A stretch of DNA of 64,000 bases. It comes from a bacterium (GTDB lineage: Bacteria > Krumholzibacteriota > Krumholzibacteriia > LZORAL124-64-63). Under the pieces are notes generated by a model, which saw only the letters and a program-made list of their open reading frames with translations, was not told the DNA's origin and made no database searches. The stretch spans positions 1-64,000 of the forward strand of contig JAAEQC010000142.1 of the NCBI GenBank assembly GCA_024231905.1, written 5' to 3'. A program made the translations under genes and the position numbers. Positions 43,409 through 52,382 of this stretch are shown piece by piece. Position 1 is the first letter of the stretch, and each line of letters opens with the position of its first letter.

Positions 43409-44299
43409 ATGATCCGCAGAACGACGATCCTGATGATCCTGGCGGCGCTCGGCCTCATGGCCGGAACCGCGTCCGCCTTCTTCGAGAACGCGCCCGTCAG
43501 CGCCCGGCAGCGGGCCATGGGCGAGTCCGGCGCGGCCGTCATGGACGGCGCCTGGTCCGTCTTCCTGAACCCGGCCCAGCTCGCCGAGACCGACGGCGGA
43601 CGGGCGGGCGTATCCTATGTCCAACCCTTCGGCCTGGACTTCGCCGACCGGGTTACCATGGCCGTGGGCCTACCCTTCGATTCGCGCTACGGGCGTTTCG
43701 GCGTGGGCTGGAGCCACTTCAACGTCTCCCACCAGGACACGACCCTGCTCAAGGAGAACCGCTTCACCTTCGCCCACGGCCTGACCCTCTTCGAGGACAT
43801 GCACTCCAAGGTGAGCTTCGGGTGGTCGGGCAACGTGTACAGCGTCGACGCCGGCCTGTCCCAGGGCGAGATCGACCCGGGTTCCGACGCGGCCTTCTCC
43901 TTCGACGCCGGCCTGCTGCTGACGGTGCACCGCCGGACGCGCATCGGTGTCCTGGTCAACAACCTCACCGGACCGCGCATTGGCGAGGACCGGGAGGAAT
44001 TGCCGCGGCGCCTGATCACGGCCATCGCCTACGAACCCTACGCGGGGGTGGTTACGACCTTCGAGTTCCGCAACGAACTCGACCGCGACGTGCAGTACCG
44101 GGGCGGCGTCGAGGCGAACGTCCTGGATGATTTCTTCCTGCGGGCGGGCATCGTCACCGATCCCAACCGCGTCTCGGCCGGCTTCGGCTATGGCCGCCAG
44201 GGCTTCACGCTCAACTACGGATTCTCGACCGGCGGAGGGACGCTCGACAGCACCCACCAGTTCGGCCTGAGCTTCGACTGGGGCGGTGAGGCGCAGTGA
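43409..44299 (+). CDS. PorV/PorQ-like outer membrane beta-barrel protein
   Basis: A 296-residue protein with a signal peptide ending ASA and the opening typical of the PorV/PorQ/UPF0164 families (ARQRAMGESGAAVMDGAWSVFLNPAQLA). Alternating strands and an aromatic end (FGLSFDW) fit a barrel. PorV in Bacteroidetes shuttles type IX cargo. That link is only suggestive here. ATG 43409 follows GGGAGG, 11 nt after the upstream stop. It overlaps the next gene by 4 nt. Confidence 0.82.
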   Translation: MIRRTTILMILAALGLMAGTASAFFENAPVSARQRAMGESGAAVMDGAWSVFLNPAQLAETDGGRAGVSYVQPFGLDFADRVTMAVGLPFDSRYGRFGVGWSHFNVSHQDTTLLKENRFTFAHGLTLFEDMHSKVSFGWSGNVYSVDAGLSQGEIDPGSDAAFSFDAGLLLTVHRRTRIGVLVNNLTGPRIGEDREELPRRLITAIAYEPYAGVVTTFEFRNELDRDVQYRGGVEANVLDDFFLRAGIVTDPNRVSAGFGYGRQGFTLNYGFSTGGGTLDSTHQFGLSFDWGGEAQ

Positions 44300-46884
44300 G
44301 AGCAACCGCGCGCACGGTCGGCCGGCACGGCCGTTCGGGCCCGGTGGCCGGACTCGTCCTGGTCCTGCTGCTGGCGACCGCGACAGCGGCCGCCGCGCAG
44401 GGCGGGGACCGGCCGGAACCCGTCGACCTGAATTCCGCCTCCCTGGAGGAGGTGCTGGCCCTGCCGGTACCCCCCGAGGTGGCCGGGGCCATCGTCAACT
44501 ACCGCACCTACCGCCGCTACTTCGGCGACGTCTACGAACTGCGCGAGGTCGACGGCGTCACGCCTGAGATCTTCGCCCGGCTCAAGCCCCTGGTCAGCAC
44601 CATGCCGCCCAAGGAGCAGGACGCCAGCATCGCGCGTCTCTCGGCCAGTTACCGGCAGGTGCAGCGTTATCTGGGCCAGGAGGGCTCCAACGAGGGCCTG
44701 GCCGACGAGTATCTGGACAAGATGCGGAACCCGGAGAACGTCAACGAGGCCGACCTCTTCGACCTCATGTCCTACCAGAACGTCTCCCCGGTGGACGCCA
44801 CCAACATCCTCAAGGCCCGCGAACGGCTCGGCCGCTTCGACGGCCAGCGCCAGCTGCAGCGCGCCGAGGGCGTCCGCTACTGGGCCTACCGCAACCTGCG
44901 GGACTTCGTGGTCTACAGCGACGAGGAGATGCAGAGCGCCCGGGGCGACGGCGTCACGGGCTATTTCCAGACCCGCTACTGGGAAACTCCCTATTCCAAC
45001 GACGACGACGAGCTCGGCCTCATGGCCCTGCAGCCGTTGTCGTCCCGCACGCTGCCGGGCGAACGGTACTACACGGGCGCCCTGGAGCCCTACCGGCCCG
45101 GCTGGCTGAACAAGATCCGGGTCAACACGCCGGACGGCGTCACCGCCGGCCTGTTGGTGGGCAGCGAGTACGGCGAGAAGAACTGGAGCGAGACGGCAAA
45201 GGGCTACGCCGGCCTGCACGACCGGCGCTGGGGCCCGGTCCGCCTGAAGAGCCTGTACGTCGGCAACTTCCGGGCGGCCTACGGGCTCGGCCTGATCATG
45301 GACAACACCGACTACATCCACTTCCGCAAGACTGGTTTCGGCTTCAACAAGCGCCTGCTGGGCATCCACGGCGACTTGAGCCGGAGCTACTCCTACCAGT
45401 TGAACGGCGTGGCGGCCGAGGCCACCGTGGGCGACCTCAACGTCTCGGCCTTCTTCTCGTCCACCCGCAAGGACGGCATCCTCAACCCTGACGGGACCAT
45501 CAACCGCATGGTGACCATGCAGCCGCGCATGGACGGTGAACTGCTCGAGTCCCGCGAGACCCTGCAGAACAACGGCGCCTACCTGCCGTCGTACCTGCGT
45601 CGCCGGGCCATCGAAGAGGACCTGATCGGCGCCAACGTCAAGTACATGTTCGCCCCGGGCACGTTCCTGGGACTGACCGGGTACGAGGCGCGCTACAACC
45701 GGGGTTGGAATCCCGATCCGGAGACCCTCCTGGCCGACGACACCCTGGATCCGGACCGTGGACTGCTGGACGCCCGCGACACGGAGATCTGGAACTCCTA
45801 CAACAGCGTCGTCATCGAATCCGACAGTACGGTCACGGAGCACAAGTGGCGGCGGGTCATGGGCGCCGAGGGCCAGGCGGTCCTGGGCAACGTGGCCATC
45901 CAGGGCGAGTATGCGTTCCTGCAGGATCCGCGGCAGACCTTCTTCAACTCGAAGAACCCGGATGCCGTCATCTGCAACGCCTACGCCCAGTGGGAAAACT
46001 TCCACCTGCTGGCCATCTACCGCGACTACGACGTGGGCTTCGACAACCCCTACAACCGGGCCTTCAGCAACGACAACCGCTACGAGCAGACCCTGCTGGA
46101 CGCGCCCTACCGGCTGAAGGACGACCTCTACGCCTGGCTGGAGTCCACCACACCCCAGCCCAAGCCGGAGAAGGGGATCTTCCTGGAGACCCGCTACCGG
46201 GTCAGCCGGCAGTTCATCATCAGCGGCCTGCAGTTCGATCAGTGGCAGCGCAAGGCCGACGGCGCCGAACTCATGCGCTACACCCTGAAGGCCGAGTACC
46301 AGCCCATCTTCAACCTGCGCTTCCGCATGCGGCACCGCTACAGCAGCCGCTCCGAGGGCAACCCCGAGGACGTGCGCACCTACCGCAACTGGGAGTCGCG
46401 CTGGCAGCTCATCGGCCTGCTGAGCAACTACAACCGCATCGGCCTGACCTACATGACGAGCAACGTCTGGTTCCCGGCCCGGGGGCGCCTGAGCGGTCCC
46501 CAGGACCCGGCGGGCGACGCCAAGGCGGGCATCGGCCTGGCGGCCGATCCGTCCCATGCCTTCGAGATGCGCTACGAGCACCACGTGACGCCGGGGCTCA
46601 AGCTCACCTTCGCCTCGTCGGTGTACGACGGCTTCCTGTGGAATTTCGAGGGCAACGAATTCGTACTGCTGGACGGCAACGGCTTCCGCAACTGGTTCAA
46701 GATCGAATCCAGAGTCAGCGAGCGCCTGCTCTTCCAGCTCAAGGTCACGCGGGACCACAACTTGCCCAAGACCTGGCTCGATATCCGCCAGTACGGCGAC
46801 ACGCCGGCGGGCAACGAGCCCGACAGCGACTACGTGCCCGGCGACGACACCATCGTCCGTCTGCAGATGGACTACACCTTCTGA
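44296..46884 (+). CDS. ComEA-like helix-hairpin-helix protein fused to an outer membrane beta-barrel
   Basis: An 862-residue exported protein. After a signal peptide (to about 35) comes an HHH module (VDLNSASLEEVLALPVPP and INYRTYRRYFGDVYELREV-like), then a second HHH-like module near 150-205. About 620 residues of amphipathic strands end in MDYTF, an aromatic C-terminus suited to BAM insertion. HHH modules bind DNA in ComEA, so DNA capture at the outer membrane is plausible but unproven. GTG 44296 overlaps the previous stop (GTGA). Confidence 0.8.
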   Translation: MRATARTVGRHGRSGPVAGLVLVLLLATATAAAAQGGDRPEPVDLNSASLEEVLALPVPPEVAGAIVNYRTYRRYFGDVYELREVDGVTPEIFARLKPLVSTMPPKEQDASIARLSASYRQVQRYLGQEGSNEGLADEYLDKMRNPENVNEADLFDLMSYQNVSPVDATNILKARERLGRFDGQRQLQRAEGVRYWAYRNLRDFVVYSDEEMQSARGDGVTGYFQTRYWETPYSNDDDELGLMALQPLSSRTLPGERYYTGALEPYRPGWLNKIRVNTPDGVTAGLLVGSEYGEKNWSETAKGYAGLHDRRWGPVRLKSLYVGNFRAAYGLGLIMDNTDYIHFRKTGFGFNKRLLGIHGDLSRSYSYQLNGVAAEATVGDLNVSAFFSSTRKDGILNPDGTINRMVTMQPRMDGELLESRETLQNNGAYLPSYLRRRAIEEDLIGANVKYMFAPGTFLGLTGYEARYNRGWNPDPETLLADDTLDPDRGLLDARDTEIWNSYNSVVIESDSTVTEHKWRRVMGAEGQAVLGNVAIQGEYAFLQDPRQTFFNSKNPDAVICNAYAQWENFHLLAIYRDYDVGFDNPYNRAFSNDNRYEQTLLDAPYRLKDDLYAWLESTTPQPKPEKGIFLETRYRVSRQFIISGLQFDQWQRKADGAELMRYTLKAEYQPIFNLRFRMRHRYSSRSEGNPEDVRTYRNWESRWQLIGLLSNYNRIGLTYMTSNVWFPARGRLSGPQDPAGDAKAGIGLAADPSHAFEMRYEHHVTPGLKLTFASSVYDGFLWNFEGNEFVLLDGNGFRNWFKIESRVSERLLFQLKVTRDHNLPKTWLDIRQYGDTPAGNEPDSDYVPGDDTIVRLQMDYTF

Positions 46885-46904
46885 TGGATGCGAGGAGACC
46901 GGAG

Positions 46905-48224
46905 ATGATCAGGATGCAGCGGAACACGATGGTCGGGGCGGTGCTCACGGTCCTGGGCCTGGCGATCCTGGCGGCGCAGCCGGCGGCGGCGGCACCCCAG
47001 CTCATGACCAGCCACGGGGACCAGATCCCCTGGTACGGCGCCGACGTCAACGCCATGGGCGGCACCGGTGCGGCCCTTTATCGGGGCGGCATGTCCAATG
47101 TGCTGAACCCGGCCTACCTGGCCCTGGAAGAGGGATGGCGCCTGGACGGCGGCGTGTCCCTGGACCAGCACCACGAGGACCGGTTCCAGCCCCTCTTCGA
47201 CACTTTCAACAGCTACGTCACCGACTCGGGCATCGCCAGCAGCCGGAACCACGGTTTCCAGACCGGGTTCGCGGCGGCGCATCGCCTGCTGGACCGGGGA
47301 AACGGCCGCGGCCTGTCGGTGGGCTTCTCGGTGGCCGACCGCTACCCCTTCGCCTACGAGTTCGACGAGGAGCTGCGCAACCCCAGCCCCTTCGACGACC
47401 CGCGTGACGCCATCATGCAGGCACGCAACCGCGAGATCACGGGCACCCTGCGTTCGTTCTCCCTGGGCGTGGGCGGCGACCTGATCGACCGCGTGGCCCT
47501 GGGCGCGGCGGTCCACTACAACACGGGCACCCGCAAGGACGCCCGCTCGGTGCGGGACTTCTTCGTCAGCGACGGTGACAGCAGCTACGCCACTCTGGAC
47601 GAGCACGACCTGAGCGGCGTGAACTTCACGGTGGGCCTGCGCGGCGTCATCAGTGAGCGCGTGGAAGTGGGCGTGGCCTGGGAATCGTCCTTCGACGCCA
47701 CCGGCGACCTCGTTCGCGAGCGCGTGGGCCACGGCGCCTGGACGGCCGATACGGTCGACGGCACCGTCAGCTACCCCAACCGTTACCGGGCCGGCCTGAC
47801 CTTCCGGCCGCGCACCGATCCGGTGACCGTGCTCACCATCGAGCTGGAATACGCTCCCTGGCAGGACGCGGAGACCGAGCGCTATCCGGGCGCCGGGACC
47901 CAGCGGCTGGAGGACGTCACCGACGTGCGCATCGGCGTCCAGCACGTATTCTATAACGGAGTGCCCGTCCGGTTCGGTTTCCGGCACTTCGACTCCTACG
48001 CCGACCGGGATGCCGCCACCAGCGCCTTCAGCGCCGGCGTGGGCGCCCCGGTGGGCGACGGCTTGCTGCAGGTCTCGGTGGAGTTGACCAAGATCACCGC
48101 GGTCATGGACCACCAGTTCCCGTACCCCGACAACTACTTCGGGGACCAGTTCGTGGTCGATCCCCAGGCCCGGGTGGAGGACACCCGGTTCCGCCTGGCC
48201 GCCGGATACACCCTCGCCTGGTAA
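46905..48224 (+). CDS. Outer membrane beta-barrel protein
   Basis: A 439-residue protein with a signal peptide ending AAAA. GADVNAMGGTGAALYRGGMSNVLNPAYLA resembles the PorV/FadL-type opening, and an alternating strand pattern ends in LAAGYTLAW. ATG 46905 is placed by AGGAG with 7-nt spacing. ATG 46884, overlapping the previous stop, and ATG 46914 are alternatives. The cargo or substrate is unknown. Confidence 0.8.
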   Translation: MIRMQRNTMVGAVLTVLGLAILAAQPAAAAPQLMTSHGDQIPWYGADVNAMGGTGAALYRGGMSNVLNPAYLALEEGWRLDGGVSLDQHHEDRFQPLFDTFNSYVTDSGIASSRNHGFQTGFAAAHRLLDRGNGRGLSVGFSVADRYPFAYEFDEELRNPSPFDDPRDAIMQARNREITGTLRSFSLGVGGDLIDRVALGAAVHYNTGTRKDARSVRDFFVSDGDSSYATLDEHDLSGVNFTVGLRGVISERVEVGVAWESSFDATGDLVRERVGHGAWTADTVDGTVSYPNRYRAGLTFRPRTDPVTVLTIELEYAPWQDAETERYPGAGTQRLEDVTDVRIGVQHVFYNGVPVRFGFRHFDSYADRDAATSAFSAGVGAPVGDGLLQVSVELTKITAVMDHQFPYPDNYFGDQFVVDPQARVEDTRFRLAAGYTLAW

Positions 48225-48270
48225 CGGGCGCCGCCGCCGGCCCGAACCGGCGCGCGAAGGAGAAGATACG

Positions 48271-50001
48271 ATGAAGACCGCCAAGGCCCTCATCCTGCCG
48301 GCGTTGCTGGCAGCGGCCGTGTCCGTCGCCCTGGCGGGCGGCCCTGCCGATCCGGTGGACGACGGCGTCCTGCGCCTGCACCTGCTGTGGACCAACGACG
48401 TCCACGGCCACATTGCGCCCGAGCCGGCCCGCTTCATGAATCCCGAGTTCCCGCCTCCCCTGGGCGGGGCCGCCTCGGCCGCCTCCTACATCAAGGAGGT
48501 GCGCCGCAAGGCCGCCGCCGCGGGCGAAGAGGTCCTGCTGGTCGATGTGGGTGATTTCTTCCAGGGGACGCCGATCGGGTCCAAGACCCAGGGCACCTCG
48601 GTCATGGAGTACTTCAACGCCATCGGCTACGACCTGGGCGTGCCGGGCAACCACGACTTCGACATGGGCCGGGTCAACTGCGAGCGATTGCTCCGCATGT
48701 CCGAGTTCCCCTGGGTATGCGCCAACCTCCGCGAGTCCGCGACCGGCGAGCCGGTGGACTGGGTGCAGCCCACGCTCATGCTCGAATTCCAGGGCGTGAA
48801 GATCGGTGTGGTGGGCATCATCACTCCCTCGACCGCGTCCATGTCCTTCCCCCAGAACATCGAGGGCCTGGAATTCCTGCCCATGCCCGAGACCATCGAG
48901 GAGTTCCGGGACAAGCTGCTGGACGACGGCGCCGACATCATCTTCCTGGCCATCCACGAGGGTCTGCCCTACGACCCCGAGGAGGGCTGGAAGCGCCTGT
49001 CCGGCACCACCGAAACCGAGACCACCACCGAGCAGCAGGGGATCTACGGCAGCAACCACTCCTACGGCGGCATGGATCTCATGGAACTCGTGCACCACGT
49101 GCCGGGCATCGACTTCGCAGTGGGTGGCCACACCCACCGGGGCTACCACGAGCCCTGGATCGATCCGGTGAACCACACCATGTGCTTCGAGTCCTACGGC
49201 AACGGCTCCAGCGTGGGCCACGCGGTGCTTCTGGTGGACAAGGCCTCAGGCACGCTCCTGGGCTGGGAGCCCGCCGACGCCCGGGGCACCCTCATCACCC
49301 TCTTCGAGGACGAAATCTGGCCAGACGAGGAAACCACCGCTCTCATCAGACCCCACCACGAAGCCACCCAGGCCGCCATGCTGGCGGTTGTGGGCCAGAC
49401 GGCTTCGGCCCTGGGCCGGGGCGGGCCCGGGTCGAACCTGGTGGGCAACCTGGTCACCGACGCCATGATCGACTACTTCGACGCCGACTTCTCCTTCCAG
49501 AACATGGGCGGATTGCGCGCGGACATGCCGGGGGGCGACATCACCGCTGGCGACATCTTCGCCGTCCTGCCCTTCGGCAACGAGCTGGTGGAAGTGCGCA
49601 TGGACGGCCGCATGGTCCGAAGGGTCATCGAGCGCAAGCTGCGGGGCCGCAGCGGCGGCATCTGCGTGGGCGGCGTCCAGGTCACCTTCGACCAACTGCG
49701 GCCCGACTACGACCGCGTGGTCGACCTGAAGATCAACGGCGAGCCCTGGGATCCGGACCGCATCTACAAGGTCATCGTCACGAGCTTCCTCATGGAGGGC
49801 AACAGCGGCCTGGACTTCCTCACCCAGGTGCCGGCCACCCACATCACGCCCACCCGCATCACCACCGCCGAGTGCGTGGAGCGGTATCTGGAGCGGTACA
49901 GCCCGGTTCGGCCCCGCGTGGACGACCGCTGGGTGGAGGTCCCGGGTGCGTCCCAGGCCGAGTACCTGGCCAAGCCCTACCTGCCCGAATCGGTCCAGTA
50001 G
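48271..50001 (+). CDS. Exported 5'-nucleotidase / 2',3'-cyclic phosphodiesterase family protein
   Basis: A 576-residue protein with a signal peptide (ending about residue 22). Metal-site motifs are TNDVHGH, GDFFQGTP, GVPGNHDFD and GGHTHRG in the N-terminal metallophosphoesterase domain. The C-terminal nucleotidase domain follows (NMGGLRADMPGGDI, LPFGNELV and TSFLMEGNSGLDFL). It likely hydrolyses external nucleotides for uptake. AAGGAGAAG precedes the ATG. It follows the outer-membrane genes on the same strand. Confidence 0.9.
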   Translation: MKTAKALILPALLAAAVSVALAGGPADPVDDGVLRLHLLWTNDVHGHIAPEPARFMNPEFPPPLGGAASAASYIKEVRRKAAAAGEEVLLVDVGDFFQGTPIGSKTQGTSVMEYFNAIGYDLGVPGNHDFDMGRVNCERLLRMSEFPWVCANLRESATGEPVDWVQPTLMLEFQGVKIGVVGIITPSTASMSFPQNIEGLEFLPMPETIEEFRDKLLDDGADIIFLAIHEGLPYDPEEGWKRLSGTTETETTTEQQGIYGSNHSYGGMDLMELVHHVPGIDFAVGGHTHRGYHEPWIDPVNHTMCFESYGNGSSVGHAVLLVDKASGTLLGWEPADARGTLITLFEDEIWPDEETTALIRPHHEATQAAMLAVVGQTASALGRGGPGSNLVGNLVTDAMIDYFDADFSFQNMGGLRADMPGGDITAGDIFAVLPFGNELVEVRMDGRMVRRVIERKLRGRSGGICVGGVQVTFDQLRPDYDRVVDLKINGEPWDPDRIYKVIVTSFLMEGNSGLDFLTQVPATHITPTRITTAECVERYLERYSPVRPRVDDRWVEVPGASQAEYLAKPYLPESVQ

Positions 50002-50020
50002 CCCTTCGCGGCTCTCTCCC

Positions 50021-50057
50021 GCCCCCCGCCGTCCAGGACGCCGGGGGGCATCTTTTT
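50021..50057 (+). terminator. Rho-independent terminator after the 5'-nucleotidase gene
   Basis: GCCCCCCG and CGGGGGGC pair, with an inner CGTC/GACG stem and a CAG loop, followed by ATCTTTTT. Confidence 0.82.
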
Positions 50058-50084
50058 GTCCGGTAGTCACATATGTTGCAAAAT
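50056..50084 (+). promoter_or_regulatory. A/T-rich candidate promoter for the AAA+ gene
   Basis: TTGTCC (50056-50061) and CAAAAT (50079-50084) are spaced 17 nt in an unusually A/T-rich stretch (50050-50115). A second pair, TTGCAA and TTTACA, overlaps it. The leader to GTG 50227 would be about 135 nt. Confidence 0.4.
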
Positions 50085-50226
50085 GATGTCAAATGCCCGT
50101 TTACACGCATTGTCCCTCAAGGCGTGGCCCGGCCGTCCGATCAAAATCCTACGTGGGGACGGCAGATCCCCCCCAGTCAAGGATGATGCGGGTCGATGCC
50201 ACGGCTCCCACGGAAGGTTACGCAGC

Positions 50227-51456
50227 GTGAAGACTCTTCGAGCCGAAAAACGCAACGAACAGCTCGTCCGCTTCGCCACCCACATGAACAAGGTCGTCGT
50301 GGGCCAACCGGGCGCCATCGACACCCTCACCGACAGCTTCAGCCGCCTCATCTCCGGCGTCCACGACCCGGAACGGCCGCTGCTGACCATGATGTTCATG
50401 GGGCCGACCGGCGTGGGCAAGACCGAGACCGTGCGGGCCCTGGCCGAGACCATCTTCGGCAACCGCCGCGCCTTCACGCGCGTCAACTGCCAGGAGTATT
50501 CGGCCCACTACAACATCTCCAAGCTGCTGGGGTCGCCGCCGGGATACGTGGGCGGCGAGATCCGGCCGCTGCTGGCCCAGGAGAACCTGGATCGCCACCA
50601 CCAGAAGGCCGTGGAGAACCAGACCGGACTGGTGAGCGAGCCCGGTTCCAAGCTGTCCCGCCTCTTCCCGCCGGACAGCGACCAGAACCTCTCCATCGTC
50701 CTCTTCGACGAGATCGAGAAGGCCCACCCCAAGCTGTGGAACCTCCTGCTGGGCGTCCTCGAGGACGGCACCGTGGTCCTGGGCAACAATGAGGAAGTGG
50801 ACTTCCGCCAGTCGATCATCATCCTGACCACCAACGTGGGCAGCGAGGCCATGGGCGCGCACCTGGCCCAGACGGGCATCGGTTTCGCCACAGGCGCGAG
50901 CGACGTCAAGATGGACCGGGACATCGAAGAAGCGGCCATGCGCGAGGCCAAGAAGGTCTTCCCCTTCGAGTTCCTCAACCGCTTCGACGACATCGTGACC
51001 TACCACACCCTCAAGCGCGACCACCTGTTCTCCATCCTCGACATCCTCATCGGCCAGGTCCATCACCGTTCCCTGCGCTGCGCCGAGCCCTTCCTGCTGG
51101 AGATCACCCGGTCGGCCAAGGAGCTGCTGGTGGATGAGGGCACGGACATCCAGTACGGCGCGCGACCCCTGAAGCGGGTGGTCGAACGTCGCATCGTCAC
51201 GCCCATCAGCCATTACATCTGCAGCGAGCAGATCCGCAAGGGCGACCTCATCACCGTGGACCTCGAAGGCGGTGACCTGGTCTTCCGCAAGGAGACCGGC
51301 GTGACCAGCTGGGACGAGCTGGAGAACCTCGGGCCCTTCCCCGAGGCGCGCTGGACCAAAGAGGACCTGGGCGTGCGGGACGACGGAGGCGAGAAGAAGG
51401 AGATCGTAGAGGAGGCCGGCCAGGTGCTGGCCACCGCGGGAGCTCTCGACGACTAG
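50227..51456 (+). CDS. Single-domain ClpB/ClpA D2-like AAA+ protein
   Basis: A 409-residue AAA+ ATPase related to the second domain of ClpA/B. Walker A is GPTGVGKT (59-66), the pore loop GYVG (106-109), Walker B IVLFDE (157-162), and a Clp-type C-terminal small domain follows (YGARPLKRVVERRI). It lacks the N-domain, first AAA+ domain and middle coiled coil of ClpB. An insertion of about 45 residues (111-154) lies between pore loop and Walker B. GTG 50227 is the first start with a purine-rich site; the frame is open to 50056. The partner is unknown. Confidence 0.82.
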   Translation: MKTLRAEKRNEQLVRFATHMNKVVVGQPGAIDTLTDSFSRLISGVHDPERPLLTMMFMGPTGVGKTETVRALAETIFGNRRAFTRVNCQEYSAHYNISKLLGSPPGYVGGEIRPLLAQENLDRHHQKAVENQTGLVSEPGSKLSRLFPPDSDQNLSIVLFDEIEKAHPKLWNLLLGVLEDGTVVLGNNEEVDFRQSIIILTTNVGSEAMGAHLAQTGIGFATGASDVKMDRDIEEAAMREAKKVFPFEFLNRFDDIVTYHTLKRDHLFSILDILIGQVHHRSLRCAEPFLLEITRSAKELLVDEGTDIQYGARPLKRVVERRIVTPISHYICSEQIRKGDLITVDLEGGDLVFRKETGVTSWDELENLGPFPEARWTKEDLGVRDDGGEKKEIVEEAGQVLATAGALDD

Positions 51457-51480
51457 GCGTAGCCGACGTGCAGAGAAAAA

Positions 51481-51510
51481 AGAAGAGGCTCCCTGCGGGG
51501 AGCCTCTTCT
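51481..51510. terminator. Bidirectional terminator
   Basis: AGAAGAGGCTCCC and GGGAGCCTCTTCT form a perfect 13-bp stem with a TGCG loop. A run of A precedes and TCTGTC follows. It separates convergent genes. Confidence 0.88.
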
Positions 51511-51536
51511 TCTGTCTGTTCCCTGGAGTGCAGGGT

Positions 51537-51875
51537 CTACGGCCAGTAGAGAATCCGTCCGCAGCTCTCACACTTCTGCACCTTGTTCACGTTCGTCTTG
51601 CTGACGAACGAGGAGGGGATGTTGTTGAAGCATCCGGTGCAGAGGTTGTTCACCACCGGCACCACCGCATGGCCGAACTTGCCGGTCAGGCGCCGGTACC
51701 AGCTCATGTGGCGCGGGTCCACCTGGCTGGCCACGTCCTCGCGGGCCTTGCGCAGATCTTCCAGGCCGCCGTGTTTGAAGCCCATGCCTTCGAGCTCGTC
51801 GCCCTTCTCCTCGACTTCGCGGATCATCTCTTCCATGTCCTGGAGGGCGACCAGCAGCTGCAATTGGGGGTGCAT
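51537..51875 (-). CDS. Short C4 zinc-ribbon protein with N-terminal coiled coil
   Basis: A 112-residue protein. The first half is a charged helix or coiled coil (LVALQDMEEMIREVEEKGDEL). The second half has two CxxC pairs (C-T-G-C and C-E-S-C) ending RILYWP, like the ribbon of the DUF164/CdsZ family. Full members are about 240 residues, so this is a shortened form. It begins 2 nt after the PTS IIA stop and is probably coupled to it. Confidence 0.78.
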   Translation of the reverse strand: MHPQLQLLVALQDMEEMIREVEEKGDELEGMGFKHGGLEDLRKAREDVASQVDPRHMSWYRRLTGKFGHAVVPVVNNLCTGCFNNIPSSFVSKTNVNKVQKCESCGRILYWP

Positions 51876-51877
51876 GG

Positions 51878-52339
51878 CTACTCCTCCCTCATGGCGGCGC
51901 AGAAGGCGTCGTAGTCCTCGGCCTCCATGAGCTTCGTGCGCAAGTCGGCGTCCTGGGCGCGGTCGATAAGGGCCGCCAGGGACTTGATGTAGCGATGGTC
52001 GCGGTCCTGGGGCGGCGCGATGAGCACGAAGAACAGGTGCGTCGGATCGCCGTCCTCGGAGTCGAAGTCCACGCCGGCCGCCGAGCGGGCCATGAGGATC
52101 GTCAGCTTCTGGACCGCCAGGGTGCGCCCGTGGGGAAATGCGATGCCCGGTCCCACGGCCGTACTGCCCAGATTCTCCCGGCTCTGCAGCATCGCCATGA
52201 TCGTATCGGCGTTATGGATGTCCGTGCCGGAGATCAGTCCTTCGACCAATTCGGTCAGGATGCCCTGCTTGTCGGTGGCCTGGAGGTCGGGAAGGAAAAG
52301 CGCGGGGGAGGTATGATTGAGAACCTCGCCGATGTTCAT
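51878..52339 (-). CDS. PtsN-like PTS EIIA-2 protein
   Basis: A 153-residue IIA domain with the active histidine in GIAFPHGRT and RENLGSTAVG upstream, as in nitrogen-PTS PtsN. No transport components are adjacent. It is followed by the zinc-ribbon gene and divergent from rsgA, sharing a short A/T-rich control region. Confidence 0.9.
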   Translation of the reverse strand: MNIGEVLNHTSPALFLPDLQATDKQGILTELVEGLISGTDIHNADTIMAMLQSRENLGSTAVGPGIAFPHGRTLAVQKLTILMARSAAGVDFDSEDGDPTHLFFVLIAPPQDRDHRYIKSLAALIDRAQDADLRTKLMEAEDYDAFCAAMREE

Positions 52340-52382
52340 GGCCGGGGCACCACCTTGTCTGAGTGGTTAGAATGTGCTACGA

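Noticed and set aside
44215-46758. 847-codon minus-strand frame opposite the HHH/barrel gene
   Set aside because: It runs the full length of a gene with a clear signal peptide and HHH modules. The antisense composition (Val, Gln, Ala, His) is typical of shadow frames.
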